64,000 nt of DNA from positions 40,313-104,312 of the forward strand of contig CAMCPM010000009.1 in assembly GCA_945876755.1 (NCBI GenBank). Reading direction: 5' to 3'. The stretch's first letter is position 1, and each line of letters begins with the position of its first letter. A model generated the notes under the pieces. That model had not been told where the DNA came from and made no database searches. It saw only the letters and a program-made list of their open reading frames with translations. The stretch is from an uncultured Clostridia bacterium. Its GTDB lineage: Bacteria > Bacillota > Clostridia > Oscillospirales > Ruminococcaceae. The translations under genes were made by a program, and so were the position numbers. Below are positions 51,643 through 60,613 of this stretch, piece by piece.

Positions 51643-54387
51643 ATGGGTATTTTTGACGGACTTTTCGGCAGCTACAGCAAAAGAGAGCTTGCCAAAATAG
51701 AACCTATCAAGAATAAGGTCCTGAATTTGGAGGACGAATATGCTGCAATGTCCGAGGAGACGCTGAAATCGCAGACAGGTATTCTTAAAGGACGTCTTGC
51801 AAACGGCGAGACTCTTGACGATATTCTTCCCGAAGCGCTTGCAACAGTCCGTGAGGCTGCTTGGAGAGTTCTGGGCAAAAAGCCGTTTCCCGTGCAGATA
51901 ATAGGCGCTATCGTGCTTAATCAGGGACGTATCGCCGAAATGAAAACAGGTGAAGGTAAAACACTCGTTGCCTGCTGTGCGTCATATCTCTGCGCTCTTG
52001 AGGGAAAGGGCGTTCACGTTGTTACCGTAAACGACTATCTTGCAAAGTTCCAGTCTGAGGAAATGGGCAAGGTTTACCGCTATTTGGGACTCACTATCGG
52101 CTGTATCCTTCACGAGCTTAACAACGACCAGCGCCGTGCCGCATATAACTGCGATATTACTTACGGTACGAACAACGAGTTCGGCTTTGACTATCTCCGT
52201 GACAATATGGTAATTTATAAAAAGGATAAGGTTCAGCGTGAGCATCACTTTGCCATCGTGGACGAGGTGGACTCTATCCTTATCGACGAGGCAAGAACTC
52301 CGCTTATCATTTCGGGCAAGGGCGATAAGTCTACCGAGCTTTATACCCTTGCAGACAAGTTTGCAAAGACTCTCAAGCCTTATGTAGTAGTCGAAATGGA
52401 TAACAAGGTAGATCAGGAAGAAGCTTCCGAGAACTGCGACTACATCATCGACGAAAAGGCAAAGACCGCTACAATTACCCGTCAGGGCGTTAAAAAGGCT
52501 GAGAAATATTTCAATGTGGTAAACCTCTACGACGCCGAAAATTCAACTATCCTTCACCATGTAAACCAGGCACTGAAGGCTAACGGCGTTATGAAGAACG
52601 ATATAGACTACGTTGTCAAGGACGGCGAGGTAATCATCGTTGATGAATTTACCGGACGTCTTATGATGGGACGCCGTTTCAATGACGGTCTGCATCAGGC
52701 TATTGAAGCAAAAGAGGGCGTAAAGGTCGCTCACGAATCAAAAACTCTCGCAAGCATCACATTCCAGAACTACTTCCGTCTCTATAAGAGACTTTCGGGT
52801 ATGACCGGTACAGCTATGACCGAGGAAGAGGAATTCAAGGAGATATACAAGCTGGACGTTATCGAGATACCCACAAACCGTCCCGTTCAGCGTATAGACC
52901 ACCCGGACGTTGTGTTCAAGACCGAGCATGGCAAGTTCCTTGCGGCTATCCGCCAGATACAGGAGTGCCACGAAAAAGGTCAGCCTGTGCTTGTCGGTAC
53001 AGTATCTATCGAAAAGTCCGAGATCCTTTCAAAAATGCTGTATAAAAAGGGTATCAAGCATAACGTACTTAATGCAAAGCAGCACGAAAAGGAAGCCGAG
53101 ATCGTTGCTCAGGCAGGTAAGTACGGCGCAGTAACTATCGCAACGAATATGGCAGGACGAGGCACAGACATTATCCTCGGCGGTAATGCCGAGTTCATGG
53201 CAAAGGCGGAAATGAAAAAGCGCGGCATTGAGGACGATATCATAAACGAAGCTATCAGCTATGCCGAGACAGATAACGAGGAGATACTCGAAGCAAGAAA
53301 GGTCTACCGTGAGCTTTATGCGAAGTTTGACGCCGAGGTAAAGGAAAAGGCAGAAAAGGTAAAGGAAGCCGGCGGTCTGTTTATACTCGGTACAGAGCGT
53401 CACGAGTCACGCCGTATCGACAACCAGCTCCGCGGACGTTCCGGACGTCAGGGAGACGTGGGCGAAAGCCGTTTCTTCCTCTCTCTTGAGGATGACCTTA
53501 TGCGTCTTTTCGGCGGCGACAGGATAACAGGCATGATGGAAGCTCTTAAAGTTGAAGAGGATATGCCTATCGAAGCAAAAATGCTTACAAAGGTAATCGA
53601 GTCCTCACAGAAAAAGGTCGAGGGCAGAAACTTTGCTATCCGTAAGAACGTTCTTAACTATGACGATGTTATGTCCGCACAGCGCCAGATCATTTACAGC
53701 CAGCGTGCAAAGGTGCTTGACGGTGAGGATATCCACGAGTATATCCTCAAGATGATACAGGATATGATATCCGAAACGGTCGACCAGTATATCCTTGACG
53801 ATAATATCAAGGACGACTGGAACCTTGCAGGTCTCCGTGACCGCTTTATGGGTCTGTTCACAGTAAATGAGGATTTCCGCTACACTACCGAGGAGCTTGA
53901 AAATACTTCCAAGCAGGACATCATCGACAAGCTTGTGGGCAGAGCAATGGATTTCTATAAGCAGAAAGAGGAAAAGATCGGCTCAGAGGTTCTCCGTGAG
54001 CTGGAGCGTGTTATCCTGCTTAAAATCGTTGATATCAAGTGGATGGCTCACATCGACGATATGGAAGAGCTCAAGCGCGGTATCGGTCTGCGCTCCTACG
54101 GTCAGAAAAACCCTGTTGTCGAGTACCGCTTCGAGGGCTTTGAAATGTTCGATGCAATGGTTGAATCTATCCGTGAGGAAACCATCCGTCTGCTGTTTAC
54201 AATTCAGATAAAGCCTAATGAAGAAGCTCCCAAGCGCGAGCAGGTAATGAAGCCTGCCGAAACAGCCGGAGACGGCTCTACCACTCAGTCTCCACGCAAG
54301 GTAAGCGGCAAGGTCGGCAGAAACGACCCCTGCCCCTGCGGAAGCGGCAAAAAGTATAAAAAATGCTGCGGAATGGATCTGAAATAA
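51643..54387 (+). CDS. secA: Protein translocase ATPase SecA
   Basis: Motor of the Sec preprotein export pathway. Walker A MKTGEGKT (residues ~101-108), Walker B region [17 protein letters not shown], the preprotein crosslinking insert, [14 protein letters not shown], the helical scaffold, and the C-terminal zinc tail [13 protein letters not shown] that binds SecB or ribosomes. 914 residues. AAAGGTGG precedes the ATG. First of four same-strand genes: secA, DUF1015, cellobiose 2-epimerase, ComFB. Confidence 0.97.
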   Translation: MGIFDGLFGSYSKRELAKIEPIKNKVLNLEDEYAAMSEETLKSQTGILKGRLANGETLDDILPEALATVREAAWRVLGKKPFPVQIIGAIVLNQGRIAEMKTGEGKTLVACCASYLCALEGKGVHVVTVNDYLAKFQSEEMGKVYRYLGLTIGCILHELNNDQRRAAYNCDITYGTNNEFGFDYLRDNMVIYKKDKVQREHHFAIVDEVDSILIDEARTPLIISGKGDKSTELYTLADKFAKTLKPYVVVEMDNKVDQEEASENCDYIIDEKAKTATITRQGVKKAEKYFNVVNLYDAENSTILHHVNQALKANGVMKNDIDYVVKDGEVIIVDEFTGRLMMGRRFNDGLHQAIEAKEGVKVAHESKTLASITFQNYFRLYKRLSGMTGTAMTEEEEFKEIYKLDVIEIPTNRPVQRIDHPDVVFKTEHGKFLAAIRQIQECHEKGQPVLVGTVSIEKSEILSKMLYKKGIKHNVLNAKQHEKEAEIVAQAGKYGAVTIATNMAGRGTDIILGGNAEFMAKAEMKKRGIEDDIINEAISYAETDNEEILEARKVYRELYAKFDAEVKEKAEKVKEAGGLFILGTERHESRRIDNQLRGRSGRQGDVGESRFFLSLEDDLMRLFGGDRITGMMEALKVEEDMPIEAKMLTKVIESSQKKVEGRNFAIRKNVLNYDDVMSAQRQIIYSQRAKVLDGEDIHEYILKMIQDMISETVDQYILDDNIKDDWNLAGLRDRFMGLFTVNEDFRYTTEELENTSKQDIIDKLVGRAMDFYKQKEEKIGSEVLRELERVILLKIVDIKWMAHIDDMEELKRGIGLRSYGQKNPVVEYRFEGFEMFDAMVESIREETIRLLFTIQIKPNEEAPKREQVMKPAETAGDGSTTQSPRKVSGKVGRNDPCPCGSGKKYKKCCGMDLK

Positions 54388-54415
54388 TTTACAGAATTAA
54401 CGGAGGATTAAGCAA

Positions 54416-55702
54416 ATGGCTGAAATAAAGGCTTTCAAGGGTATGCGCTATACCTCGGCAGGAGGAAACCTCAATACATTGGTTTGTCCTCCGTACGATA
54501 TTATCTCCGACGCTCAGCGTGAGGAGTACGTCAAGGAGAATCCTTACAATATTATCCGTCTGGAGCTTCCAAAGGGCGGCGACGAGCGCTACCGTGAGGC
54601 AGGGGATACCCTGAAAAGCTGGCTGGATAAGCAGATCCTTGCCTGCGACGGAGAGGACAGCATCTACGTCTATGAAATGCAGTTTACCGCAAACGGCGAA
54701 AGAAACAGATTAAAGGGCTTTGTTTCGCTTGTTAAGCTTGTGGAATTTTCCGAGGGCATAGTCCTTCCCCACGAGGAAACGCTCTCTAAAGCAAAGCAGG
54801 ACAGATTCAACCTTATGAGCGAGACCTACTGCAACTTCAGCCAGATATATTCTCTTTATATGGACGAGAACGGCTCCGTTTACAGCATGATAGACGGCTG
54901 CTCAAAGGGCGCGCCCGATATGTCCGTTACAGACCCGGACGGCACAGTACATAGAATGTGGTGCGTTTCCGATAAGGACGTAATAGCTAAGGTAACAGCG
55001 GCATTTGCCGATAAAAAGCTCTATATTGCGGACGGTCACCACCGCTATGAGACTGCCCTTAATTTCCATAAGCACCTCTGTGCCGAAGGCAAGGCAGCAG
55101 CCGGCGACCAAAGCGGCTATATCGCTATGATGCTTGTTAATATGGAAAATCCCGGACTTGTAGTTTTCCCGACCCACAGAATCGTCCGTGACCTGCCGGA
55201 ATTCAATGCAGAGAAGATACTTGATGCGTGCAAGCCCTACTTCACAATTGCGGAAGCTCCCGGCGAGGAGCGTATGCAGGCTTCTCTCAACCAGCTTTAT
55301 AAGGACGGCAAAAAGGCTTTTGCAATGTATGCAGGCGCAGGAAAGTGCTATGTTATGACCCTTAAAGACGAAACTGCCGTCAAGAAGCTTCTGCCCGATA
55401 TGTCCGACGCATACTGCGGACTTGACGTTTCGGTGCTGCACAGCCTTGTTCTGGAGAGAATTTTCGGTATCGACAAGGAAAATATGGCAAATCAGAAAAA
55501 TCTTACATATACCCGTTCCCGTCAGGAGGCGCTTGAGGCGGTCGATATTGACGGCGCAGACTGTTCATTTATCCTGAATCCTACCAAGGTTTCCGAGATA
55601 CGGGATGTTGCGCTTGCATCCGAAAAAATGCCCCAGAAGTCCACTTATTTCTATCCAAAGCTTATCACCGGTCTTGTTATGAACAAGTTCGGAGATAGAT
55701 AA
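54416..55702 (+). CDS. DUF1015 family protein
   Basis: 428 residues, starting MAEIKAFKGMRYTSAGGNLNTLVCPPYDII with further hallmarks YNIIRLELPKG, GFVSLVKL, IADGHHRYETALNF and FPTHRIVRD of DUF1015 (PF06245). Function unsettled; the family is often near serine or carbohydrate metabolism genes. GGAGG precedes the ATG, 28 bases after secA. Confidence 0.9.
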   Translation: MAEIKAFKGMRYTSAGGNLNTLVCPPYDIISDAQREEYVKENPYNIIRLELPKGGDERYREAGDTLKSWLDKQILACDGEDSIYVYEMQFTANGERNRLKGFVSLVKLVEFSEGIVLPHEETLSKAKQDRFNLMSETYCNFSQIYSLYMDENGSVYSMIDGCSKGAPDMSVTDPDGTVHRMWCVSDKDVIAKVTAAFADKKLYIADGHHRYETALNFHKHLCAEGKAAAGDQSGYIAMMLVNMENPGLVVFPTHRIVRDLPEFNAEKILDACKPYFTIAEAPGEERMQASLNQLYKDGKKAFAMYAGAGKCYVMTLKDETAVKKLLPDMSDAYCGLDVSVLHSLVLERIFGIDKENMANQKNLTYTRSRQEALEAVDIDGADCSFILNPTKVSEIRDVALASEKMPQKSTYFYPKLITGLVMNKFGDR

Positions 55703-55725
55703 ATTTTTATAAGAGGTAAAATTCA

Positions 55726-56901
55726 ATGCTTGTACAAGAATGTAAAAAAGAGCTGACCGAGCGTATTCTTCCTTTCTGGAACAAGCTCAGAGATGATGAA
55801 AACGGCGGCTTTTACGGCTTTATGAATAACAGTCTCGAGGTCGACAAAAAAGCGGATAAGGGAGTTATCCTTACATCGAGAATATTGTGGTTTTATTCGT
55901 CCTGTTACAGAACTCTCGGCGAGGATTATATGCTTGATAACGCCCGTCATGCCTATGAGTTCCTTAAAAAATGCGTTGACCATGAAAACGGCGGCGTATA
56001 CTGGATGATGACTTACGACGGCAAGCCTGCCGATACAATGAAGCATACATATAATCAGGCGTTTGCTATCTATGCCCTTTCGGCGTACTTCCTTGCTTCA
56101 AAGGACAGAACTGCTCTTGACCTTGCTTTCGAGCTTTTTGATACCGTAGAGGAAAAGTGTACCGATGATATTGCGTACCTTGAAGCAATGTCCATTGACT
56201 GGAAGCTTGTCCCCAACGACGCTCTTTCAGAAAACGGACTTATGGCGGACAAGACCATGAATACAGTCCTGCACCTGATAGAAGCATATACCGTTCTGCT
56301 TGAAGCCTGCGACAATTCAAGAAGCGCACAGGTCGAGGAAAGACTGCTGTTCCTGCTTGATATCGCAAAGACAAAAATTTTCAACAGCGAAAAGAACTGC
56401 CTGAGAGTTTTCTTTGACCGTGAGCTTAACCAGATAGGCGATATCCATTCATACGGTCATGATATCGAAGCAACATGGCTTATCGACCGTGCCTGCGAGG
56501 TTATCGGCGACAGAAGGCTTATGGCGGATTGGCGTTTTATCAACCTGAGAATTTCCGATAATATCTATAATATTGCTTTTGAAAACGGCGCCGTTAATAA
56601 CGAGCGTGAAAATGATAAAATCGACAAAAAGCGTGTCTGGTGGGTCCAGGCGGAAAGCGTTGTAGGATTTATAAACGCATTCCAGCAGGGCGGAGATACG
56701 AAATTCCTTGATGCGGCAAAAGAAGTTTTCAACTGGATAGAAACCAAGCAAACCGATAAACGTGAAAATTCCGAGTGGTGGGGCGAGGTCACTTTTGACG
56801 GCGAGCCAATGCAGACCGTTGATATGGTCAACCCGTGGAAGTGTCCTTACCATAACGGAAGAATGTGCATAGAAGTTATCAACAGAAACGTTAAGATCTG
56901 A
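55726..56901 (+). CDS. Cellobiose 2-epimerase (AGE family)
   Basis: Converts cellobiose to 4-O-beta-glucosyl-mannose in the cytosol. The 391-residue alpha/alpha-barrel shows LPFWNKLRDDENGGFYGF, DTMKHTYNQAFAIYALSAY, the catalytic-His segments HSYGHDIEATWLIDRA and VWWVQAESVVGFINA, and GEVTFDG...PWKCPYHNGRMC. From memory it closely parallels the R. albus enzyme in length and these motifs. Links the organism to beta-mannan or cellulose oligosaccharide use. It sits 23 bases after the DUF1015 gene, following the secA operon. Confidence 0.9.
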   Translation: MLVQECKKELTERILPFWNKLRDDENGGFYGFMNNSLEVDKKADKGVILTSRILWFYSSCYRTLGEDYMLDNARHAYEFLKKCVDHENGGVYWMMTYDGKPADTMKHTYNQAFAIYALSAYFLASKDRTALDLAFELFDTVEEKCTDDIAYLEAMSIDWKLVPNDALSENGLMADKTMNTVLHLIEAYTVLLEACDNSRSAQVEERLLFLLDIAKTKIFNSEKNCLRVFFDRELNQIGDIHSYGHDIEATWLIDRACEVIGDRRLMADWRFINLRISDNIYNIAFENGAVNNERENDKIDKKRVWWVQAESVVGFINAFQQGGDTKFLDAAKEVFNWIETKQTDKRENSEWWGEVTFDGEPMQTVDMVNPWKCPYHNGRMCIEVINRNVKI

Positions 56902-56938
56902 ATCGGTTTATATGACAGTATAGAAAGGAAAGATTGCA

Positions 56939-57202
56939 ATGTCGGTTGTTAATGTCATGGAAAGTGTTGTAATTGAACGTCTTGATTCTCTTTTGGCAGA
57001 TGCAGATTGCTGCAAGTGCGAAAGGTGCAAGGGCGATATGTTGGCAATGGCTCTTAATTCGCTTAAACCAAAGTATGTCAATTCGCACAAAGGAGAGCTT
57101 TTTAGCAGGATCGACGCTACCAAGTATCAGAATACTATTGACATTGACGTAGCCGTAGCTAAAGCAATTGAAGTTGTAAGCAGTTCACCCCACAGAGACT
57201 AA
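56939..57202 (+). CDS. ComFB family protein
   Basis: 87 residues with a helical start MSVVNVMESVVIERLDSLL, the Cys segment CCKCERCKGDMLAMALNSLKP and YVNSHKGELF, typical of the late-competence ComFB domain (PF10719). Some relatives bind c-di-GMP; whether this one does is not visible. A GAAAGGAAAG site precedes the ATG. It closes the secA operon before a strong terminator. A chemoreceptor and no other competence genes are present in the window. Confidence 0.82.
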   Translation: MSVVNVMESVVIERLDSLLADADCCKCERCKGDMLAMALNSLKPKYVNSHKGELFSRIDATKYQNTIDIDVAVAKAIEVVSSSPHRD

Positions 57203-57217
57203 TTTTTCAAAGCAGTC

Positions 57218-57249
57218 AAAGCAGCCTGAAAATCAGGCTGCTTTTTTAT
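57218..57249 (+). terminator. Terminator of the secA-epimerase operon
   Basis: Perfect stem AGCAGCCTGA/TCAGGCTGCT followed by TTTTTT. Confidence 0.9.
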
Positions 57250-57261
57250 TTATCGGGCATA

Positions 57262-57290
57262 TTGAAAAAATTTTTCATGTATGTTATAAT
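57262..57290 (+). promoter_or_regulatory. Sigma-A promoter of the DUF1538-PII-nadA operon
   Basis: TTGAAA, 17 bases, TATAAT, about 33 bases before the GTG start. Confidence 0.7.
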
Positions 57291-57323
57291 TAAGGAAATA
57301 TTTTTGTAAAGGAGCGATGCGGC

Positions 57324-58883
57324 GTGAAAAAGAACCTTATTGCAAAAATCAAAGAGTCACTTGGCTCAGTATTGCCTGTTGCAGCAGTGGTTTTTCTTCT
57401 TACGGTAACAGTCGTTCCGATCAGCGGAGAGTTGTTCTTCATGTTCTTTGTGGGAACGGTACTGCTGATAGTCGGCATAGGAATGTTCACATTGGGCGCA
57501 GATACGTCAATGATAATCATAGGCGAAAAGATCGGCGCAAAGCTTACCCGTCTGAGAAAGGTCTGGATAATCCTTCCCATCTGCTTTGTTATCGGCGTAC
57601 TTGTGACCGTTGCCGAGCCCGACTTAAAAGTCCTTGCCGAGCAGACTCCGATAGCTGATACAAATGTTATGATATGGTCAGTTGGCATAGGCGTAGGACT
57701 TTTCCTTGCACTTGCCTTTCTGAGAATTTTTTTGCAGATAAGGATATCGGCAGTATTTATAATTTTTTATGCGCTGATATTTATTTTCGCCTGTTCGCCG
57801 CTTATAACGCCAAGTTTTATCCCGTCGGCGTTTGACTCCGGCGGAGTTACCACAGGACCTATCACCGTTCCGTTTATAATGGCTCTCGGTCTGGGTCTTT
57901 CCTCGATACGCGGCGATAAAACCTCCGCCGAGGACAGCTTCGGTCTTGTTGCAATGTGTTCGATAGGACCTATCCTGACCGTGCTTATCCTGGGAGCGCT
58001 GAACAATACCGAAACAGCGGAACAGGTGCTTTCACAGCCGGGCAGCTATGATTCGGTAGCTCAGGCGTTCCGCGAGTTCCTTTACGCCTTTCCTCACTAT
58101 TTTAAGGACGTAGCCTCTGCGCTGCTGCCTATAGTAGCGTTTTTCCTGCTGTTTGATGTTATCTTTCTCAGGCTGGATAAAAAAACAATGCTTAAAATTT
58201 TTGTGGGATTGGGCTTTACATATTTAGGACTCGTCCTGTTCCTCACAGGTGCAAACGTGGGATTTATGCCTATCGGACAGTATATAGGCGAAAGCCTTGC
58301 AGGAAACGGCTTTGCGTGGGTGCTTGTGCCTATAGGAATGATAATCGGCTATTTTATAGTATCAGCCGAGCCAGCCGTACACGTTCTGAAGCAGCAGGTA
58401 GAAACCATTACCGAGGGAAGAATTTCAGCCCGTGCCCTTGAAACAAGCCTTGCACTCGGTGTTGCAGCTTCGGTGGGACTCTCCATGCTTCGTGTGCTTA
58501 CAGGCATATCAATAATGTGGTTCCTTATTCCGGGGTATGCGCTTGCTCTGATAATCAGCTGTATAGTTCCTCCGATTTTTACATCGGTAGCCTTTGACGC
58601 AGGCGGAGTAGCCTCCGGACCTCTCACCGCAACATTTCTGCTGCCTTTGGCAATGGGAGCCTGCAGCGCCGTTGAGGGCGGAAAAATCGCCGAGGACGCA
58701 TTTGGTATCGTGGCAATGGTTGCAATGACTCCGCTTCTGGCAATACAAATTTTAGGACTTGTCAGCAAATTCAAGAGCGTACCCGTCAAAGAAACCGCTT
58801 CGGGACAGGTATTCCCGATCACTCTTGACGCCGCCTGCGACAAAGCGGTGTTTACCGATAATGGGAAAGGAGAAACGGTATAA
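57324..58883 (+). CDS. DUF1538 membrane permease, duplicated
   Basis: 519 residues, about 12-14 hydrophobic segments in two halves. The same signature occurs twice: PSAFDSGGVTTGPITVPFIMALG near residue 170 and SVAFDAGGVASGPLTATFLLPLA near 415, each followed by a D-S/A-FG-LVAM segment, marking two DUF1538 units. It starts at a GTG with AAAGGAG 9 bases upstream; an ATG at 57317 is in the wrong frame. The stop overlaps the ATG of the PII-like gene. The pairing suggests a transporter controlled by a PII-type sensor; the substrate is unknown. Confidence 0.88.
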   Translation: MKKNLIAKIKESLGSVLPVAAVVFLLTVTVVPISGELFFMFFVGTVLLIVGIGMFTLGADTSMIIIGEKIGAKLTRLRKVWIILPICFVIGVLVTVAEPDLKVLAEQTPIADTNVMIWSVGIGVGLFLALAFLRIFLQIRISAVFIIFYALIFIFACSPLITPSFIPSAFDSGGVTTGPITVPFIMALGLGLSSIRGDKTSAEDSFGLVAMCSIGPILTVLILGALNNTETAEQVLSQPGSYDSVAQAFREFLYAFPHYFKDVASALLPIVAFFLLFDVIFLRLDKKTMLKIFVGLGFTYLGLVLFLTGANVGFMPIGQYIGESLAGNGFAWVLVPIGMIIGYFIVSAEPAVHVLKQQVETITEGRISARALETSLALGVAASVGLSMLRVLTGISIMWFLIPGYALALIISCIVPPIFTSVAFDAGGVASGPLTATFLLPLAMGACSAVEGGKIAEDAFGIVAMVAMTPLLAIQILGLVSKFKSVPVKETASGQVFPITLDAACDKAVFTDNGKGETV

Positions 58884-59566
58884 TGAAAGCAATGTTTCTT
58901 ATCGCCGATTACAGCTGTATGCAGGATGTTCAAAGCATACTCGCAAGCGAAAACATACCGTGCCGTTTTCTTCTTCACGGACACGGCGCCGCCGATTCGG
59001 CAATGCTTGACTATCTCGGACTTGGCGACAACAAGAAAATAGCTGCCGTTTCTTTTGTTGCCAATGACAGAGTTATGGAACTGTACAATATATTCAACAA
59101 AAAGCTCAGCCTGAGCGAGGCAGGAAAGGGAATAGCCTTTACGATACCGCTTACGGGAGCGTCGGGAACAGCCTTTGCACTTAACGGAACGAAACCTGAA
59201 ACGGAGGGAAAAGCAGATATGACCGATTTCAAATATGAGCTTATATTGACGATAGTAAACCGCGGCGGCTTTGAAGTCGTCAAGGAGGCGGCAAAATCGG
59301 CAGGCGCAAGAGGCGGAACGCTTCTTCACGGACTCGGACTCGGAGGAGAAGAAGCCGCAAAGTTTCTGGGAATTTCCATCCAGCCCGAAAAGGACGTGGT
59401 GCTGATAGTCGTAGGCAGAGAGGATAGGGAACAGGTCATGCAGAGTATCCTCAATGCGGCGGGAATACTTACCGAAAACAGAGGAATATGCTTTTCGCTG
59501 CCTGTTGACAGCGCTCTCGGACTGGCGGAAAAGAACATCAGCATTGAAGATATCGTAAAGAAATAA
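58883..59566 (+). CDS. Duplicated PII-like signalling protein
   Basis: 227 residues in two halves of ~110. The second half (from DFKYELILTIVNRGGFEVVKE) reads like a PII ferredoxin-like fold with GARGGTLLHGLGLGGEEAAKFLG in the T-loop position and EKDVVLIVVGRE. The first half (MKAMFLIADYSCMQDV, then FLLHGHGAADSAML) is a degenerate version. Standard GlnB is ~112 residues with an uridylylated Tyr51; no such Tyr is present. Translation is coupled to the DUF1538 gene (TAATG). Probably binds a nucleotide or small ligand and gates the transporter, by analogy. Confidence 0.85.
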   Translation: MKAMFLIADYSCMQDVQSILASENIPCRFLLHGHGAADSAMLDYLGLGDNKKIAAVSFVANDRVMELYNIFNKKLSLSEAGKGIAFTIPLTGASGTAFALNGTKPETEGKADMTDFKYELILTIVNRGGFEVVKEAAKSAGARGGTLLHGLGLGGEEAAKFLGISIQPEKDVVLIVVGREDREQVMQSILNAAGILTENRGICFSLPVDSALGLAEKNISIEDIVKK

Positions 59567-59586
59567 ATCATGAAAGGGCAATTGCT

Positions 59587-60495
59587 ATGATAAAGGACAT
59601 TCAGCAGGAGATACTGCGCATAAAAAAGGAAAAGGGCATAACTATACTTGCCCACAGCTATCAGGCAGAGGAAATACAGGAGATCGCCGACTATACAGGC
59701 GACAGCTTCAGACTTTCCGAGCTTGCCAAAACCGACCCGAACGATACCGTGCTTATGTGCGGAGTACATTTTATGGCTGAGACCTGCAAGCTGCTTTCTC
59801 CGCAGAAAAAGGTCATTCTCGCAAAGGAGGGCTGCGGCTGTCCTATGGCGGAACAGCTCACTCCCGAAGAACTGAAAAGGCTTAAAAAGGAAAATCCCGA
59901 CCATACCGTTGTGGCGTATATAAATACCACAGCAGCGCTTAAAGCGGAGTGCGACGTGTGTGTAACGTCCGCATCGGCAGTTGAGATATGCAAAAAGATA
60001 GAGAATGACAAGATACTGTTTATTCCCGACTGCAACCTCGGCTCATTTGTAGCAAAGAGCCTGCCCGAAAAGCAGCTGAAGCTTATTCAGGGGGGCTGTC
60101 CGGTACACGCAGCGATCACCGAAGAGGAAGCCCTTGAAGCAAAGGCAAAGCACCCTAACGCCCTGCTGCTTGTCCACCCCGAATGTATTCCCGACGTGGC
60201 AAAGCACGCCGATTATGTAGGCTCAACAAGCGGCATCGTGAAATATGCAATGAACTCCGAAGCAAAGGAGTTTATTATCGGTACTGAAATTTCCATTGCC
60301 GAGCATCTCCAGTTTGTCTGTCCCGAAAAGGAGTTTTATCCGCTGTCAAAAAGACTTATCTGCGCCGATATGAAGCGCACCACACTTATGGACGTATATA
60401 AAGCGCTTAACGGCGGCGGACTTGAGATAAAGCTGTCTGACGAACTTATTGAGAAAGCTTCCGTCTGCATTGACCGTATGCTCAAAATGGGATAA
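59587..60495 (+). CDS. nadA: Quinolinate synthase
   Basis: Condenses iminoaspartate and dihydroxyacetone phosphate to quinolinate through a [4Fe-4S] cluster. ILAHSYQAEEIQEIADYTGDSF, MCGVHFMAETCKLLSPQK, IPDCNLGSFVAK, HPECIPDVAKHADYVGSTSG and NGGGLEIKL match the family, with the cluster cysteines in MCGV, GGCPVHA and CADMKR-type contexts. 302 residues. It follows the PII-like gene by 20 bases; nadB and nadC are not in the window. Confidence 0.95.
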   Translation: MIKDIQQEILRIKKEKGITILAHSYQAEEIQEIADYTGDSFRLSELAKTDPNDTVLMCGVHFMAETCKLLSPQKKVILAKEGCGCPMAEQLTPEELKRLKKENPDHTVVAYINTTAALKAECDVCVTSASAVEICKKIENDKILFIPDCNLGSFVAKSLPEKQLKLIQGGCPVHAAITEEEALEAKAKHPNALLLVHPECIPDVAKHADYVGSTSGIVKYAMNSEAKEFIIGTEISIAEHLQFVCPEKEFYPLSKRLICADMKRTTLMDVYKALNGGGLEIKLSDELIEKASVCIDRMLKMG

Positions 60496-60554
60496 AAGTC
60501 TCAAAATAAAGCATTTTTTTGTGTATTTTGACTGTTTTTTATTTTATTTTCTTC

Positions 60555-60583
60555 TTGACCTTTGACGGTTTTTGAAGTATAAT
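60555..60583 (+). promoter_or_regulatory. Sigma-A promoter of the solute-binding lipoprotein
   Basis: TTGACC, 17 bases, TATAAT, about 30 bases before the ATG. Confidence 0.7.
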
Positions 60584-60613
60584 AATTATATAAACTTTTT
60601 TAGGAGGTTAATT

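Noticed and set aside
58349-59581. 410-residue minus-strand ORF
   Set aside because: Antisense to the DUF1538 and PII-like genes, which have clear families and coupled starts.
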